64,000 bases of DNA from Adhaeribacter_A terreus (GCF_042657365.1 NZ_JBHSKT010000001.1:124001-188000), one strand, 5' to 3'; counted from the first letter of the stretch, positions 26,968-36,419 are shown. Made by a program: numbers and translations. The notes: a model not told the origin generated them from the letters alone.

Positions 26968-29900
26968 ATGATCGTGCAGAAACCGGAGAACCCTTATTTA
27001 TACTATTATTTTAATATAAAATCCGGTTCCCCTCATCTTGGCAACCCTAATTTTTTTTATACCATTATAGATATGCGCTTAGACGGGGGCAAGGGAGGGG
27101 TAGTTGCTGCTTCAAAGAATACCTTGGTTTCTGCTATACCCGTTGCCTGGAAGCTTACCGCCTGCCTGCATAGTAACAATACCGACGTCTGGATAGTAGT
27201 ACACGAGGAACAGGGTACGAATAAATTTTACAGCTTTCTGCTTTCTGCTTCCGGTATTTCCCAGCCAGTGGTATCGACTGTTGGGGTAAATTATTTATCC
27301 TCTACGCCTTCGGGTACGCTTAAAAGCTCACCGAATAGCGCATTCATCGGCGATGCTATGACTTGGGGTGGTATTACCCAACTGTTAGATTTTAATCGTA
27401 GTGCGGGACAATTAACTAACCCGAGAACCTTTGCTTTTGCACCCTTAATGCCTTGGGGAATAGCGTTTTCCCCCGATGTTTCTAAGTTGTACCTGAGCGC
27501 CGGAGCAGGTTCTAATGATGGAACAGGTTCTCCCTATCCATCCGCAGTTGAGATCAATCAATACAACCTAAACGCAGGTAGTTTTGCAAATGTACTTGCG
27601 TCTAAAACCAAGCTCAATTCCAATGCGAACATATGGTTTCTTGATATGCAGCTTGGAATGGATGGCAAGATTTACGTTTTAAGCAATGGTGCGCGACCGC
27701 CCGATCCTATTTCGGGCCAATTTAATTCCCATTTAAGCGTTATTAACTGCCCTAATGCCTTGGGTTTAAGTTGCAACTTCCAGGATACCGTTATTTATCT
27801 GAACCGACCTGGCGGCCTCAATCTTCCTGCTATGAATCAAACCCTTTTCCGCAACGCCAACCACCTGCAGGTAATTGCAGAACGGCCCTACATTTGCCAG
27901 GGTGAGTCGGATAAATTATCGGCTTTTGGGGCTGGGGCAAGCCAGTTTACCTGGCTTCCGGCGCAGGGTTTAGGCACCACCAATGGCGCAGAAGCCACCG
28001 TGCAACCTACAGCTACCACTACCTACACCGTGGTCGGCACCGGCTCCTGCAGCTCCGATACAGCCCAGGTTACCGTGGTAGTGGCCCCGCCGGCCTACGT
28101 AAATGCTGGCCCGGACCAAAGCATCTGTTCGGGCGCTACCGTACAGCTGGGCACGGCGCCGCAGCCGGGTTACCGCTATACCTGGCATACTGCCACCAAC
28201 CTCTCCGACAGTACCATCGCTAATCCCACCTTCTCCGTTGTGAATACCGGCACCACAAACCGCACTTACCAGTTTATTGTAACCATGGAAGGTCCCGGTG
28301 CTACCTGCGGCAAAGACAAAGATACGGTGCGGATAACAGTTAAGCCTCAAATTACGGTAAATGCCGGCCCTGCCAGCACTTTTTGCTCGGGAATTCCTAC
28401 CGTTTTGCAGCCGCAGCAATACAACAGCGCTTATTCCTACAGCTGGTCGCCAGCCACAGGTTTAAGCAATGCCAATACATTTGCGCCTGCGCTTACCTTA
28501 ACCAATACTTCGGCCAAACCCGATACGCTTACTTATACTTTAAACGCTACGTTTAACGGTTGCTCCCGCAGCAGTCAGGTGCAGGTTATTGTACTACCGG
28601 AGCCACGGCCGGTGATCTATGGCCCGGCTTCGGTTTGCCCCGGTTCGCCGCAAATTACCTACCAGGTTCAAAACCCAATTCCGGGCAACAGCTATACCTG
28701 GGGCGTACGGGGCGGAACGATCCAACAGATTTTCAGCGACAGCATCCGGGTAAACTGGGGAGCTGCTTCGACCACGGCTTCGGTCTGGGCACTGGGCAGC
28801 AACAGTTTTAACTGCCCCGGCGATACCGTTTTCTTTCCTGTAATCATCAATCCGCTGCTGCAAACCGAAAAACCCAAAGGCAACGATACGCTTTGCGAAA
28901 ACGATAAACTAAACCAACTCTACCAGGTGGCGCGGGCGCAAGGCTCAACCTATACCTGGGGCATCAGCGGCGGCAATATAGTTAGCGGGCAGGGCAGCCA
29001 TGCGGTGCGGGTAAACTGGCCGGGCTCTGGGCAATACAAGCTTTGGGTGCAGGAATCAGCCCAAACTTCTTTAGCGCAATGCTACGGCGTTTCCGATACT
29101 TTGCGCATTACCGTGCTGTTGCTGTCTTCTCCGGATAGTACTTTGGTTGTACAATGCCCGGCGTCCGTGTGTGTGCAGTCACAGCAAAATTACAGCCTGG
29201 CCGGTAATGCCGGTTCGGTTTATCAGTGGCAGGTAATTGGTGGCACCATTGCAGGCGGGCAAAACTCCGGAACGGTTCAGGTAAACTGGCAAACGGTAAG
29301 GCAGGGCGAAGTAAAAGTGCTGGAAACGTTGCCGAACGGTTGCCCCGGCATTTGGCGTACTTTAGCAGTTCAGGTAAACCCTATCCCGGTAACCACGTTT
29401 CCGGCTCGCAATGCTTTCTGCCCCGAAGCCCTTACCCAAACCCACCTGGTGCAGGGCCTGCCGGGCTCCACGTTTCAATGGCAGGTTTCCGGCGGAACGC
29501 TGCTGAGCGGGCAAGGCACCAGTCAGGCAACTATCCGCTGGGACAGCCTCAGCCTCAACCATAGCTACAGCGTTATCGAAACTTCGGCTTCCGGCTGCAG
29601 TTCGTCGCCGCAATCGGTTGCCGTAGCATTCGACCGTTCCACTCTGAAATTGCTCTCGGTAGGCTTAGACGAAGCGGAAGAAAATCTGATCATGCAATAC
29701 AAGCTGCAGCACCCGCCGCTCATACCGCCTGCGGACCTCAACATTTTTGCGGAAAACAGGCAGACCGGCCAGTGGGAATCCGTCGGCCAAAGCTCCCCTG
29801 CTGATACCGTTTTTCGGGCACCAGTGGCTGCTTTTGAAATGCGCCATTACCGCCTTCAGGGCCGAAACGCTTGCAGCAATGACATATTTTCCCAGGCTCA

Positions 29901-30423
29901 CCGTCCGGTAAAACTCACGGCAGTTGGTCAGGAAAATTCCGGAGAAGTAAAATTAAGCTGGAATACTTATAAAGGCTGGCCGGATACAGTGCAATACGAA
30001 GTCTGGTGGCAGCTGGAAGGGCAAACAACTTTTAAAAAGTTGACCGTTACCACCGATTCCAGCCTGACCTTAAAAACTGGCCGAGATGGTTTCCGGCAGC
30101 GCTACCGCATAAAAGCAGTGTCGGCAACAGGTCAGGAAAGTTGGAGCCAGAGCGTGAGCATTGAATTTCAAAACGAACTCAACTTCCCCAATATTATTAC
30201 TCCGAACAGCGATGACCTGAACGATAAATTCACTGCCCATTACCTGCATTTGTACCCGAATAGCACACTGAAGATCTTTAACCGTTGGGGGCAGGAAGTT
30301 TTCAGCAGCGAAAATTATACCGGTAACTGGCAGGCAGAAGGGTTGAGCAGCGGCACATATTTTTACCTGTTGCAAACCACTACTGGCAAAAGTTTTAAAG
30401 GCTGGGTGGAAGTGGTGAAGTAA
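26968..30423 (+). CDS. T9SS type B cargo protein with PKD-like domains (main frame)
   Basis: Large secreted protein, 1151 codons in this frame, lacking its own signal because the true N terminus is in the frameshifted segment 26652-26967. The first ~290 residues resemble a beta-propeller. Cysteine-containing Ig/PKD-like repeats follow (AGPDQSICSGATVQLG, AGPASTFCSGIPTVLQP, GPASVCPGSPQITYQV, each about 85-100 residues). A fibronectin-like segment precedes the sorting domain at the end (NFPNIITPNSDDLNDKFTAH, LKIFNRWGQEVF, GTYFYLLQTTTGKSFKGWVEVVK). Such domains direct export by the type IX system. It is likely cell-surface or adhesive. Confidence 0.88.
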   Translation: MIVQKPENPYLYYYFNIKSGSPHLGNPNFFYTIIDMRLDGGKGGVVAASKNTLVSAIPVAWKLTACLHSNNTDVWIVVHEEQGTNKFYSFLLSASGISQPVVSTVGVNYLSSTPSGTLKSSPNSAFIGDAMTWGGITQLLDFNRSAGQLTNPRTFAFAPLMPWGIAFSPDVSKLYLSAGAGSNDGTGSPYPSAVEINQYNLNAGSFANVLASKTKLNSNANIWFLDMQLGMDGKIYVLSNGARPPDPISGQFNSHLSVINCPNALGLSCNFQDTVIYLNRPGGLNLPAMNQTLFRNANHLQVIAERPYICQGESDKLSAFGAGASQFTWLPAQGLGTTNGAEATVQPTATTTYTVVGTGSCSSDTAQVTVVVAPPAYVNAGPDQSICSGATVQLGTAPQPGYRYTWHTATNLSDSTIANPTFSVVNTGTTNRTYQFIVTMEGPGATCGKDKDTVRITVKPQITVNAGPASTFCSGIPTVLQPQQYNSAYSYSWSPATGLSNANTFAPALTLTNTSAKPDTLTYTLNATFNGCSRSSQVQVIVLPEPRPVIYGPASVCPGSPQITYQVQNPIPGNSYTWGVRGGTIQQIFSDSIRVNWGAASTTASVWALGSNSFNCPGDTVFFPVIINPLLQTEKPKGNDTLCENDKLNQLYQVARAQGSTYTWGISGGNIVSGQGSHAVRVNWPGSGQYKLWVQESAQTSLAQCYGVSDTLRITVLLLSSPDSTLVVQCPASVCVQSQQNYSLAGNAGSVYQWQVIGGTIAGGQNSGTVQVNWQTVRQGEVKVLETLPNGCPGIWRTLAVQVNPIPVTTFPARNAFCPEALTQTHLVQGLPGSTFQWQVSGGTLLSGQGTSQATIRWDSLSLNHSYSVIETSASGCSSSPQSVAVAFDRSTLKLLSVGLDEAEENLIMQYKLQHPPLIPPADLNIFAENRQTGQWESVGQSSPADTVFRAPVAAFEMRHYRLQGRNACSNDIFSQAHRPVKLTAVGQENSGEVKLSWNTYKGWPDTVQYEVWWQLEGQTTFKKLTVTTDSSLTLKTGRDGFRQRYRIKAVSATGQESWSQSVSIEFQNELNFPNIITPNSDDLNDKFTAHYLHLYPNSTLKIFNRWGQEVFSSENYTGNWQAEGLSSGTYFYLLQTTTGKSFKGWVEVVK

Positions 30424-30516
30424 TGGTTTTTGGGAAATAAAACTGCAATAGCACCGCCCTGAAGCGACAATACTTTTTTTTACATTTTCACTCCAAAAAC
30501 CTACCGTTTTTAAAGC

Positions 30517-30545
30517 AAAAAGCCCCGGATTGCTCCGGGGCTTTT
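30517..30545. terminator. bidirectional terminator
   Basis: AAAAAGCCCCGG-ATTG-CTCCGGGGCTTTT lies between the convergent T9SS gene and the small membrane protein gene, with T runs on both strands. A 30-bp motif copy (30481-30510) precedes it. Confidence 0.85.
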
Positions 30546-30552
30546 GTATGTT

Positions 30553-30783
30553 TCAGGTAAGTTGCGGTTTCGGTCTTTTTGGGCGGTTGTAATCCGGTTC
30601 AAAATCGTTTATCGGCAGGGAAATGCCGGGTGGCAGGTCCAGGTCTGGCAGATCATCTTGCAGCGGTTCGCCGCCATCATCGTCGTTGTCGCCGGAAGAG
30701 GGGCGCTGAAAACGGTTCCGGGGAATAACCGCAAAATAAGCCAGCATGGCCAACACCACAAGCGAGTAAAAAAGGCTGATCAT
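30553..30783 (-). CDS. small membrane-anchored acidic/proline-rich protein
   Basis: About 76 residues from the ATG at 30783 (an in-frame GTG lies two codons earlier). A single N-terminal membrane helix (MISLFYSLVVLAMLAYFAVI) is followed by a disordered tail rich in Asp and Pro (DNDDDGGEPLQDDLPDLDLP, then RPKRPKPQ). I do not recognise a family. A terminator follows its stop directly, supporting a real gene. Confidence 0.6.
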   Translation of the reverse strand: MISLFYSLVVLAMLAYFAVIPRNRFQRPSSGDNDDDGGEPLQDDLPDLDLPPGISLPINDFEPDYNRPKRPKPQLT

Positions 30784-30940
30784 ATTCACGGCAGATTTAG
30801 TTTAAAATAAAGAGATTCAGGGGCTCAGAAAGAAAACCTGTTCTCATAAAACGTAGAACTCCGGTTGGTGGTTTTCTAAATATATAGAGATTTTAAGTAA
30901 CCAGAATCAGAATGATGGCAGACATAAAAAACGCTATGGT

Positions 30941-30971
30941 TTTGATATAAAAAACTGAAACCGTACCTTTG
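30941..30971 (+). promoter_or_regulatory. Bacteroidota-type promoter of the riboswitch-receptor transcript
   Basis: TTTG (30941-30944), a 19-base spacer and TACCTTTG (30964-30971) match the -33/-7 consensus exactly. Transcription would begin near 30976, just before the riboswitch. The -33 box lies inside a 30-bp motif copy (30928-30957). Confidence 0.8.
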
Positions 30972-30974
30972 CGG

Positions 30975-31055
30975 CAGTTTAGGGGTGCCTTAATATAACG
31001 GGCTGAGATTATACCCATTGAACCTGATCCGGGTAATGCCGGCGAAGGGAAAACA
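30975..31055 (+). promoter_or_regulatory. TPP riboswitch (THI box)
   Basis: The conserved parts are visible: AGGGGTGCC near 30981, then CGGGCTGAGATTATACCC (helix P2/P3 region), then TGAACCTGATCCGGGTAATGCC GGCGAAGGGA ending near 31052. This is the aptamer that binds thiamine pyrophosphate. A possible expression platform (GCAGGCTGC ... GTGGCCTGTC, 31076-31104, with a T-rich stretch after it) lies before the receptor start, so termination or start-site masking are both possible. Confidence 0.95.
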
Positions 31056-31131
31056 TGGTAAAACTTATAAAGAAAGCAGGCTGCAAGCCCCTCGTGGCCT
31101 GTCATGTTTTATCAATCTCATTTTTCTTTTT

Positions 31132-33564
31132 ATGTCCAATTTTTTACGCGCGCTGGCAGTTTTTATGCTTTTGCCTGCTTTTGCTTTCGCGCAATTCTCC
31201 CTTTCCGGCACCGTGCTCGATGCCGAAAACCAACCCTTGTCCGGCGCTTCGGTGCAGCTTTCTAACCAGAAAGGCCAGCTGGCCGATGCTTCCGGAAACT
31301 TTAATTTCACCAACCTGGAAGCCGGCAATTATACCGTTCGGGTTACGTATCTGGGCTTCGAACCAATTACCGAAACGGTTGCACTTTTTACCGACAAAAC
31401 CCTATCGTTTTCGTTGCAGAAAAGCACCATCCGCACCGGCGAAGTAGTAATTACCGCTACCCGCGCCAACGACAAAACCGGTACTACGTTTACCAACGTG
31501 AGCAAAGAAGAGATCGAAGAACGCAATTTCGGGCAGGATATTCCGTATCTGCTGGAGCAAACGCCTTCCGTAGTTGTAAATTCCGATGCGGGCGCGGGCG
31601 TGGGTTATACCGGCATTCGTATTCGGGGTTCGGATATTACGCTCATTAACGTAACCGTAAACGGCGTGCCCATTAACGATCCGGAAAGCCACGGCGCCTT
31701 TTTCGTGAATATGCCCGATCTGGCTTCTTCGGTGCAGGATATGCAGGTGCAGCGCGGCGTGGGAACTTCTACGAACGGTGCAGCGGCTTTCGGTGCGAGT
31801 CTGAACATTCGGACGCTGGGTTTGAATCGCGATGCATACGTGGAAGCCACCAACGGCTATGGCAGTTTTAACACCTGGCGGCATACCGTTTCGTTCGGAA
31901 CCGGTCTGATAAACGATAAATTTACCATAGATGCGCGCCTTTCTAAAATTTCTTCCGATGGCTACGTAGACCGCGCAACTTCCGACCTGAAAAGTTATTA
32001 CCTGGCCACGGGTTATCACGGCAAAACGGGCAGTTTGAAATTTGTAACGTTCTCAGGTCGCGAAAAAACCTACCAGGCCTGGAACGGCATTCCGCAGGAT
32101 TCGCTGAAAACCAACCGCACTTTCAACAGCCTGGCCTACGAAAACGAAACCGATAATTACCAGCAGGATCATTACCAGCTGCATTATTCCAAAAACTTCG
32201 GCAGCAGATTCGATCTGGGCGGGGCGTTCCATTTTACCCGTGGCCGAGGCTATTACGAGCAATATAAAGAAAACCGCAAGCTGGCGAATTACGGCATTGA
32301 ACCGCTGGTTCTCGGCGATACCACCATTGCCCGCACCGATCTGATTCAGCAGAAATGGCTCGATAATTATTTCTACGGCGCAACGTTTGCCGCCAATTAT
32401 TTCGCGCCTTCCGAACGCTTAACCGCTACCTTGGGCGGCGGCTGGAACAAATACCTCGGCGACCATTTCGGCGAAGTGATCTGGGCGCAATATGCTTCCA
32501 ACAGCAACATTCGCCACCGCTATTACTTCAATGACGCCGTTAAAACCGACTTCAACATCTTTGCCCGCGCCAATTTCCAGGCCACCGATAAACTCGGTTT
32601 CTTCGGCGATCTGCAGTACCGCACCATTGGTTATGAAATTGAAGGCATAGACGACAACGGCGTGGACGTAACCATGAACGAGGTAAACTACAATTTCTTT
32701 AATCCGAAAGCCGGCCTTACGTACGCCCTGAATCAGAACCAGGTATTTTACGGTTCCTTCGCAGTGGGCAACCGCGAACCGGTGCGCTCCGACTTCACCG
32801 ACCAGACCATGACCGGAGAAACCGCCCAACGCAACGCGCTTCCTGAAAAAATGCTGAACTGGGAAGCCGGTTACCGCCTTCGTGGCCAAAACGCTATGCT
32901 TTTCGGCACCAAAACCCGCTACACCTTGGATGCGAATTTATTTTACATGGATTACCAGAACCAGCTCGTACTAACCGGTCAGCTGAACGATGTGGGCTCG
33001 CCGCTGCGCACCAACATTAAAGACAGCTACCGCGCCGGCGTAGAACTGGCCGGTATGCTGAACCTGAACGAACGCGTAGAACTGAGCAGCACACTTACTT
33101 TGAGCCGCAACAAAATTCAGAACTACACCGAAACCGTGTATGTGTATAACGAAGATTACGTGCCGGAAGCCATCATCGAGAACAACTATTCCGAAACCAA
33201 TATTTCGTTCTCGCCGGAAGTAATTTCCGCCCATAAACTGGAAGTACAACCGCTGAAAGGCTTTAAAGTGGCCGCCCTCTACAAAACTGTAAGCAAGCAA
33301 TTCTTAGACAACACCAGTTCCGAAGACCGTATGATTAACGGTTACGGCGTAATGGACCTGCGTTTGCGCTACACCCTAAAACCAACCTTCATGCGCGAAC
33401 TCGAATTTGCTTTGCTGGTAAACAACGTTTTGAACCGCAAATACGAAGCCAACGGCTATACTTTTAGTGAAATGTATTCCGGCGATGCTACGCGTTATGA
33501 TTACAATTATTACTATCCGCAGGCTACGCGTAATTTTATGGTAAGCGTAGGGTTGAAGTTTTAA
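31132..33564 (+). CDS. TonB-dependent outer-membrane receptor under TPP riboswitch control
   Basis: Outer-membrane active transporter, 810 residues. I start it at the ATG at 31132, giving signal peptide MSNFLRALAVFMLLPAFAFAQ; an earlier in-frame start would lie inside the riboswitch. A CarboxypepD_reg-like domain (about 22-95, FSLSGTVLDAENQPLSGASV) precedes the plug (about 100-215, with VVITATRAND, PYLLEQTPSVVV, GIRIRGSDITLINVTVNGVP, VQRGVGTSTNGAAAFGASL). The 22-strand barrel ends in TRNFMVSVGLKF. The riboswitch implies import of thiamine or a precursor, as proposed for riboswitch-linked receptors of Bacteroidota. Two 30-bp motif copies lie in the coding sequence (31382-31411 and 32888-32917). 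Confidence 0.93.
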   Translation: MSNFLRALAVFMLLPAFAFAQFSLSGTVLDAENQPLSGASVQLSNQKGQLADASGNFNFTNLEAGNYTVRVTYLGFEPITETVALFTDKTLSFSLQKSTIRTGEVVITATRANDKTGTTFTNVSKEEIEERNFGQDIPYLLEQTPSVVVNSDAGAGVGYTGIRIRGSDITLINVTVNGVPINDPESHGAFFVNMPDLASSVQDMQVQRGVGTSTNGAAAFGASLNIRTLGLNRDAYVEATNGYGSFNTWRHTVSFGTGLINDKFTIDARLSKISSDGYVDRATSDLKSYYLATGYHGKTGSLKFVTFSGREKTYQAWNGIPQDSLKTNRTFNSLAYENETDNYQQDHYQLHYSKNFGSRFDLGGAFHFTRGRGYYEQYKENRKLANYGIEPLVLGDTTIARTDLIQQKWLDNYFYGATFAANYFAPSERLTATLGGGWNKYLGDHFGEVIWAQYASNSNIRHRYYFNDAVKTDFNIFARANFQATDKLGFFGDLQYRTIGYEIEGIDDNGVDVTMNEVNYNFFNPKAGLTYALNQNQVFYGSFAVGNREPVRSDFTDQTMTGETAQRNALPEKMLNWEAGYRLRGQNAMLFGTKTRYTLDANLFYMDYQNQLVLTGQLNDVGSPLRTNIKDSYRAGVELAGMLNLNERVELSSTLTLSRNKIQNYTETVYVYNEDYVPEAIIENNYSETNISFSPEVISAHKLEVQPLKGFKVAALYKTVSKQFLDNTSSEDRMINGYGVMDLRLRYTLKPTFMRELEFALLVNNVLNRKYEANGYTFSEMYSGDATRYDYNYYYPQATRNFMVSVGLKF

Positions 33565-33778
33565 GGTTGTCGGAATTTGGATTTGTCATATTAAAGGATT
33601 ACTGGATTTTCTGAAAGAACGAATTCAGCAGGTAGCGCAGGGTTTACACCCTGCGCTACTTTATTTTTAAACGCTCTGAATTTCAAGAAATTTAATCCTA
33701 AAATCCCTTAATCTAACGAATCCAAATTCCGACAATTATAAAAACCAAACACAAATTTTTTCCTACAAACCAAAACTT

Positions 33779-33786
33779 TACCTTTG
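33779..33786 (+). promoter_or_regulatory. -7 element of the acyl-CoA dehydrogenase gene
   Basis: TACCTTTG, 23 bases before the ATG at 33810, with a T-rich stretch about 19 bases upstream in place of a clear TTTG. Confidence 0.5.
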
Positions 33787-33809
33787 CGAAGCATTTACTC
33801 TGAACAATT

Positions 33810-34988
33810 ATGGCTTATAACCCTACCGAATTTTTAGATTACTTCAACATCGACGACCTGTTGACCGATGAGCACAAGCTGATCCGCAAGTCTATCCGCG
33901 ATTTCGTTAAAAAAGAAATTTCCCCGAACATCGAAAAATGGGCGCAGGACGCTTATTTCCCTTCCGATATCGTGAAGAAATTTGGCGATGTGGGCGCGTT
34001 TGGCCCGACAATCCCGGAACAATACGGCGGCGGCGGCCTTGATTATATTTCCTACGGTTTAATTATGCAGGAAATTGAGCGCGGCGATTCTGGTATGCGT
34101 TCTACCGCTTCGGTACAGGGATCATTGGTAATGTACCCGATCTATGCCTACGGTTCAGAAGAACAGCGGAATAAATATTTGCCAAAATTAGCCAGCGGCG
34201 AATGGTTAGGTTGCTTTGGTTTAACGGAGCCGGATTTCGGTTCGAACCCGGGCGGCATGCTGACCAATATCAAAGACATGGGCGACCATTATTTGCTGAA
34301 CGGCGCTAAAATGTGGATCTCCAATTCTCCGGAATGCCAGGTTGCGGTGGTTTGGGCGAAAAACGAACAAGGCCGCATTAAAGGTGTGATCGTAGAGCGC
34401 GGCATGGAAGGTTTCACTACGCCGGAAATTCACAACAAATGGAGCTTACGCGCCAGCTGCACCGGTGAATTAGTATTCAACAACGTTAAAGTTCCGAAAG
34501 AAAACCTGCTGCCAAACGTAGATGGCCTGCGCGGTCCGCTGGGTTGTTTAGATTCTGCCCGTTTCGGTATTGCCTGGGGTGCTATTGGCGCGGCAATCGA
34601 TTGCTACGAATCTGCATTGAAATATTCCTTAGAGCGCATCCAGTTTGATAAGCCAATTGGTGCTTTCCAGTTAACGCAAAAGAAATTAGCCGAAATGCTG
34701 ACCGAAATTACCAAAGCGCAGCTAATGGTTTGGCGTTTAGGCGTGCTGAAAAACGAAGGCAAAGCTACTACCCAGCAGATCTCCATGGCGAAACGCAACA
34801 GCGTAGACATGGCGCTGCACATTGCCCGCGAAGCCCGCCAGATCCACGGCGGTATGGGTATTACCGGCGAATATCCGATCATGCGCCACATGATGAACCT
34901 GGAATCGGTAATTACCTACGAAGGAACGCATGACATTCACTTGCTTATCACTGGTGCGGACGTAACCGGTATTCAGGCGTTCAAGTAA
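33810..34988 (+). CDS. acyl-CoA dehydrogenase, glutaryl-CoA dehydrogenase type
   Basis: Flavoprotein of 392 residues predicted to oxidatively decarboxylate glutaryl-CoA to crotonyl-CoA (lysine and tryptophan breakdown). Family blocks: CFGLTEPDFGSNPGG, KMWISNSPECQVAVVWA, RIQFDKPIGAFQLTQKKLAEM, ARQIHGGMGITGEYPIMRHMMNLESV, and YEGTHDIHLLITGADVTGIQAF. The last holds the catalytic glutamate in YEGTHDIH, a form characteristic of GcdH. It is monocistronic. Confidence 0.9.
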   Translation: MAYNPTEFLDYFNIDDLLTDEHKLIRKSIRDFVKKEISPNIEKWAQDAYFPSDIVKKFGDVGAFGPTIPEQYGGGGLDYISYGLIMQEIERGDSGMRSTASVQGSLVMYPIYAYGSEEQRNKYLPKLASGEWLGCFGLTEPDFGSNPGGMLTNIKDMGDHYLLNGAKMWISNSPECQVAVVWAKNEQGRIKGVIVERGMEGFTTPEIHNKWSLRASCTGELVFNNVKVPKENLLPNVDGLRGPLGCLDSARFGIAWGAIGAAIDCYESALKYSLERIQFDKPIGAFQLTQKKLAEMLTEITKAQLMVWRLGVLKNEGKATTQQISMAKRNSVDMALHIAREARQIHGGMGITGEYPIMRHMMNLESVITYEGTHDIHLLITGADVTGIQAFK

Positions 34989-35019
34989 GGATTTCCGATT
35001 GTTCGAAGTTCGAATGGTT

Positions 35020-35049
35020 GACTTTTTTGGCTGAAAAGCCTACCGTTTT
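35020..35049 (+). repeat. 30-bp dispersed motif, reference copy
   Basis: Best match to the consensus: position 1 G, 2-8 ACTTTTT, 9-13 variable (often with GC), 14-18 GAAAA, 20 C, 21-26 [C/A]TA[C/G]CG, 27-30 TTTT. Other copies begin at 1135, 1882, 2498, 5717, 5804, 7596, 8158, 12852, 12952, 13303, 16241, 18582, 18656, 20228, 20837, 20866, 21459, 24086, 26413, 30481, 30928, 36391, 37503, 37517, 38146, 39487, 41423, 43997, 44632, 46033, 46855, 49111, 53430, 53885, 53989, 55470 (two overlapping), 56881, 56970, 57057, 59806, 59888, 62432 and 63404. Copies inside genes begin near 28377, 31382, 32888, 41501, 42578, 60290, 63530 and 63968. Spacing is the same in nearly all. Confidence 0.88.
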
Positions 35050-35055
35050 AATAAG

Positions 35056-35085
35056 AAAAGCAGTTCAGAGATGGGCTGCTTTTTT
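35056..35085 (+). terminator. intrinsic terminator
   Basis: AAAAGCAGTTC-AGAGATG-GGCTGCTTTTTT directly after a 30-bp motif copy and 67 bases after the dehydrogenase stop. Confidence 0.75.
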
Positions 35086-35106
35086 GTTTTAGGCTTCATT
35101 TATTGC

Positions 35107-35257
35107 GTCATTTCGACGTCAGGAGAGATCTCCAGAGGAAGGTAGTAGCGTTTACATAAAATTAAATACCAACGATTGTCAGCTTTTATCTGTTTTTAGA
35201 AGCCAGAATAAAAGGTGCTACCAACTTGAGGCGATCTCTCCCTGCGGTCGAGATGAC
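35107..35257. repeat. 150-bp inverted-repeat (MITE-like) element
   Basis: GTCATTTCGACGTCAGGAGA at 35107 is inverted at TCTCTCCCTGCGGTCGAGATGAC (35235-35257). Inner parts (AAGGTAGTAGCG and the CTACCAACTT segment) also pair. Similar single arms occur at about 5752, 12901, 53937 and 57027, and a second full unit lies at 61191-61288. Confidence 0.75.
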
Positions 35258-35265
35258 TTCTGGCT

Positions 35266-36108
35266 TTAATCCAGCTCCAGTACGTTTTGCACGCCTTTTG
35301 AATGTTTCGGGTAATTGAATAGCAACGCCGTAATAATAGGAACCACAAAGATCAGCAGTGTAATTATAGAAGTGCTAATTTCGGCGGTATGGCTGCTTAA
35401 AAATTTACTCAATGTATCTTCCGGGCGGAAATGGCGGTATAGAGAAAGAATACCCAGTTTAAAGCCTAACACGCCAATAACTACAAATGCCGAAGTTTCC
35501 AGGAACGGGAATTTACCCATTAGTTTTACGAACCATTGGGCAATAAACCGCATGCCTAAAATACCAATAAAAACGCCTAACCAAATAGCAATGATGTTTG
35601 GCGTGTAAGCCGCCGCAGCCAGCACGTTATCTACTGAAAAAGCCAGGTCCATGAGTTCTACCAGAATTACGGTGGCCCAGAATTGTCCGAACAAGCCGCG
35701 GGTAATGTTGTAGAACCAGCTTTTGTTCACGTCAATTCCTTCTTCTTCATCAGCTTTGTCTTTGTTTCTGAAATGGTCGTAAACCAGGTAAAGCAGGTAA
35801 ATTCCGCCCACTGCTTCGAGCCACCAGATGGTTGTTAAAAAAGCCGCCAGCACCAGACAGATTCCCCGGAAAATATAGGCTCCCAGAATACCATATTTCA
35901 AGGCCCGGTTGCGTTGTTCTTTGGATAGTTCCATAACCATGGTAGCCAGCACAGCTGCATTATCTACCGAAAGCAAACTTTCAATGATGATGAGCATCCC
36001 GATAATGGGAATGAAGCGTGGGAACTCGGTGTAGAATTCGTGCCACTGGGCGGGAACGTTCGAAAAATAGTTAAGAATGTAATCACCAAGGCTGGCTGAA
36101 ACTTCCAT
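35266..36108 (-). CDS. TerC-family integral membrane protein
   Basis: 280 residues with about seven membrane helices. Conserved acidic motifs within helices are LIIIESLLSVDNAAVLA and VILVELMDLAFSVDNVLAA, the SxDN signature of TerC, related to metal (for example manganese) export. It is divergent from ruvB. A -7 element TATCTTTG lies on the minus strand at 36138-36145, about 30 bases upstream of the ATG. Confidence 0.93.
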   Translation of the reverse strand: MEVSASLGDYILNYFSNVPAQWHEFYTEFPRFIPIIGMLIIIESLLSVDNAAVLATMVMELSKEQRNRALKYGILGAYIFRGICLVLAAFLTTIWWLEAVGGIYLLYLVYDHFRNKDKADEEEGIDVNKSWFYNITRGLFGQFWATVILVELMDLAFSVDNVLAAAAYTPNIIAIWLGVFIGILGMRFIAQWFVKLMGKFPFLETSAFVVIGVLGFKLGILSLYRHFRPEDTLSKFLSSHTAEISTSIITLLIFVVPIITALLFNYPKHSKGVQNVLELD

Positions 36109-36419
36109 AAAGGCAGAATAAAAATGGGTTTTAACTTCAAAGATAACGCATTTGTTACATTTTTTCAGGCTGCCCGGCCAGGATTTTTAATTGGCAAGAT
36201 GCTTTCGGTCTGAAAACTACCTGAGTAAGAAAGGAAATTAAAATTTGGTAAATTGCTAACAGCATTAGATAAGTGAGAATTAGTAGTAATAATTTTAGTA
36301 AAAATCTGTAAATTTGTATAGCTGCCGGGACTTATTTCGATAGCAAAAACGTTACTGAAAAGCCGCCTGAAACTGCTATAAAAGCAAGTTGAAACGGTAT
36401 CAGAATTGGGTAAAAAAGT

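Noticed and set aside
31018..31131. 38-codon N-terminal extension of the TonB receptor
   Set aside because: It lies within the TPP riboswitch and lacks a signal sequence. The ATG at 31132 gives a proper signal peptide.
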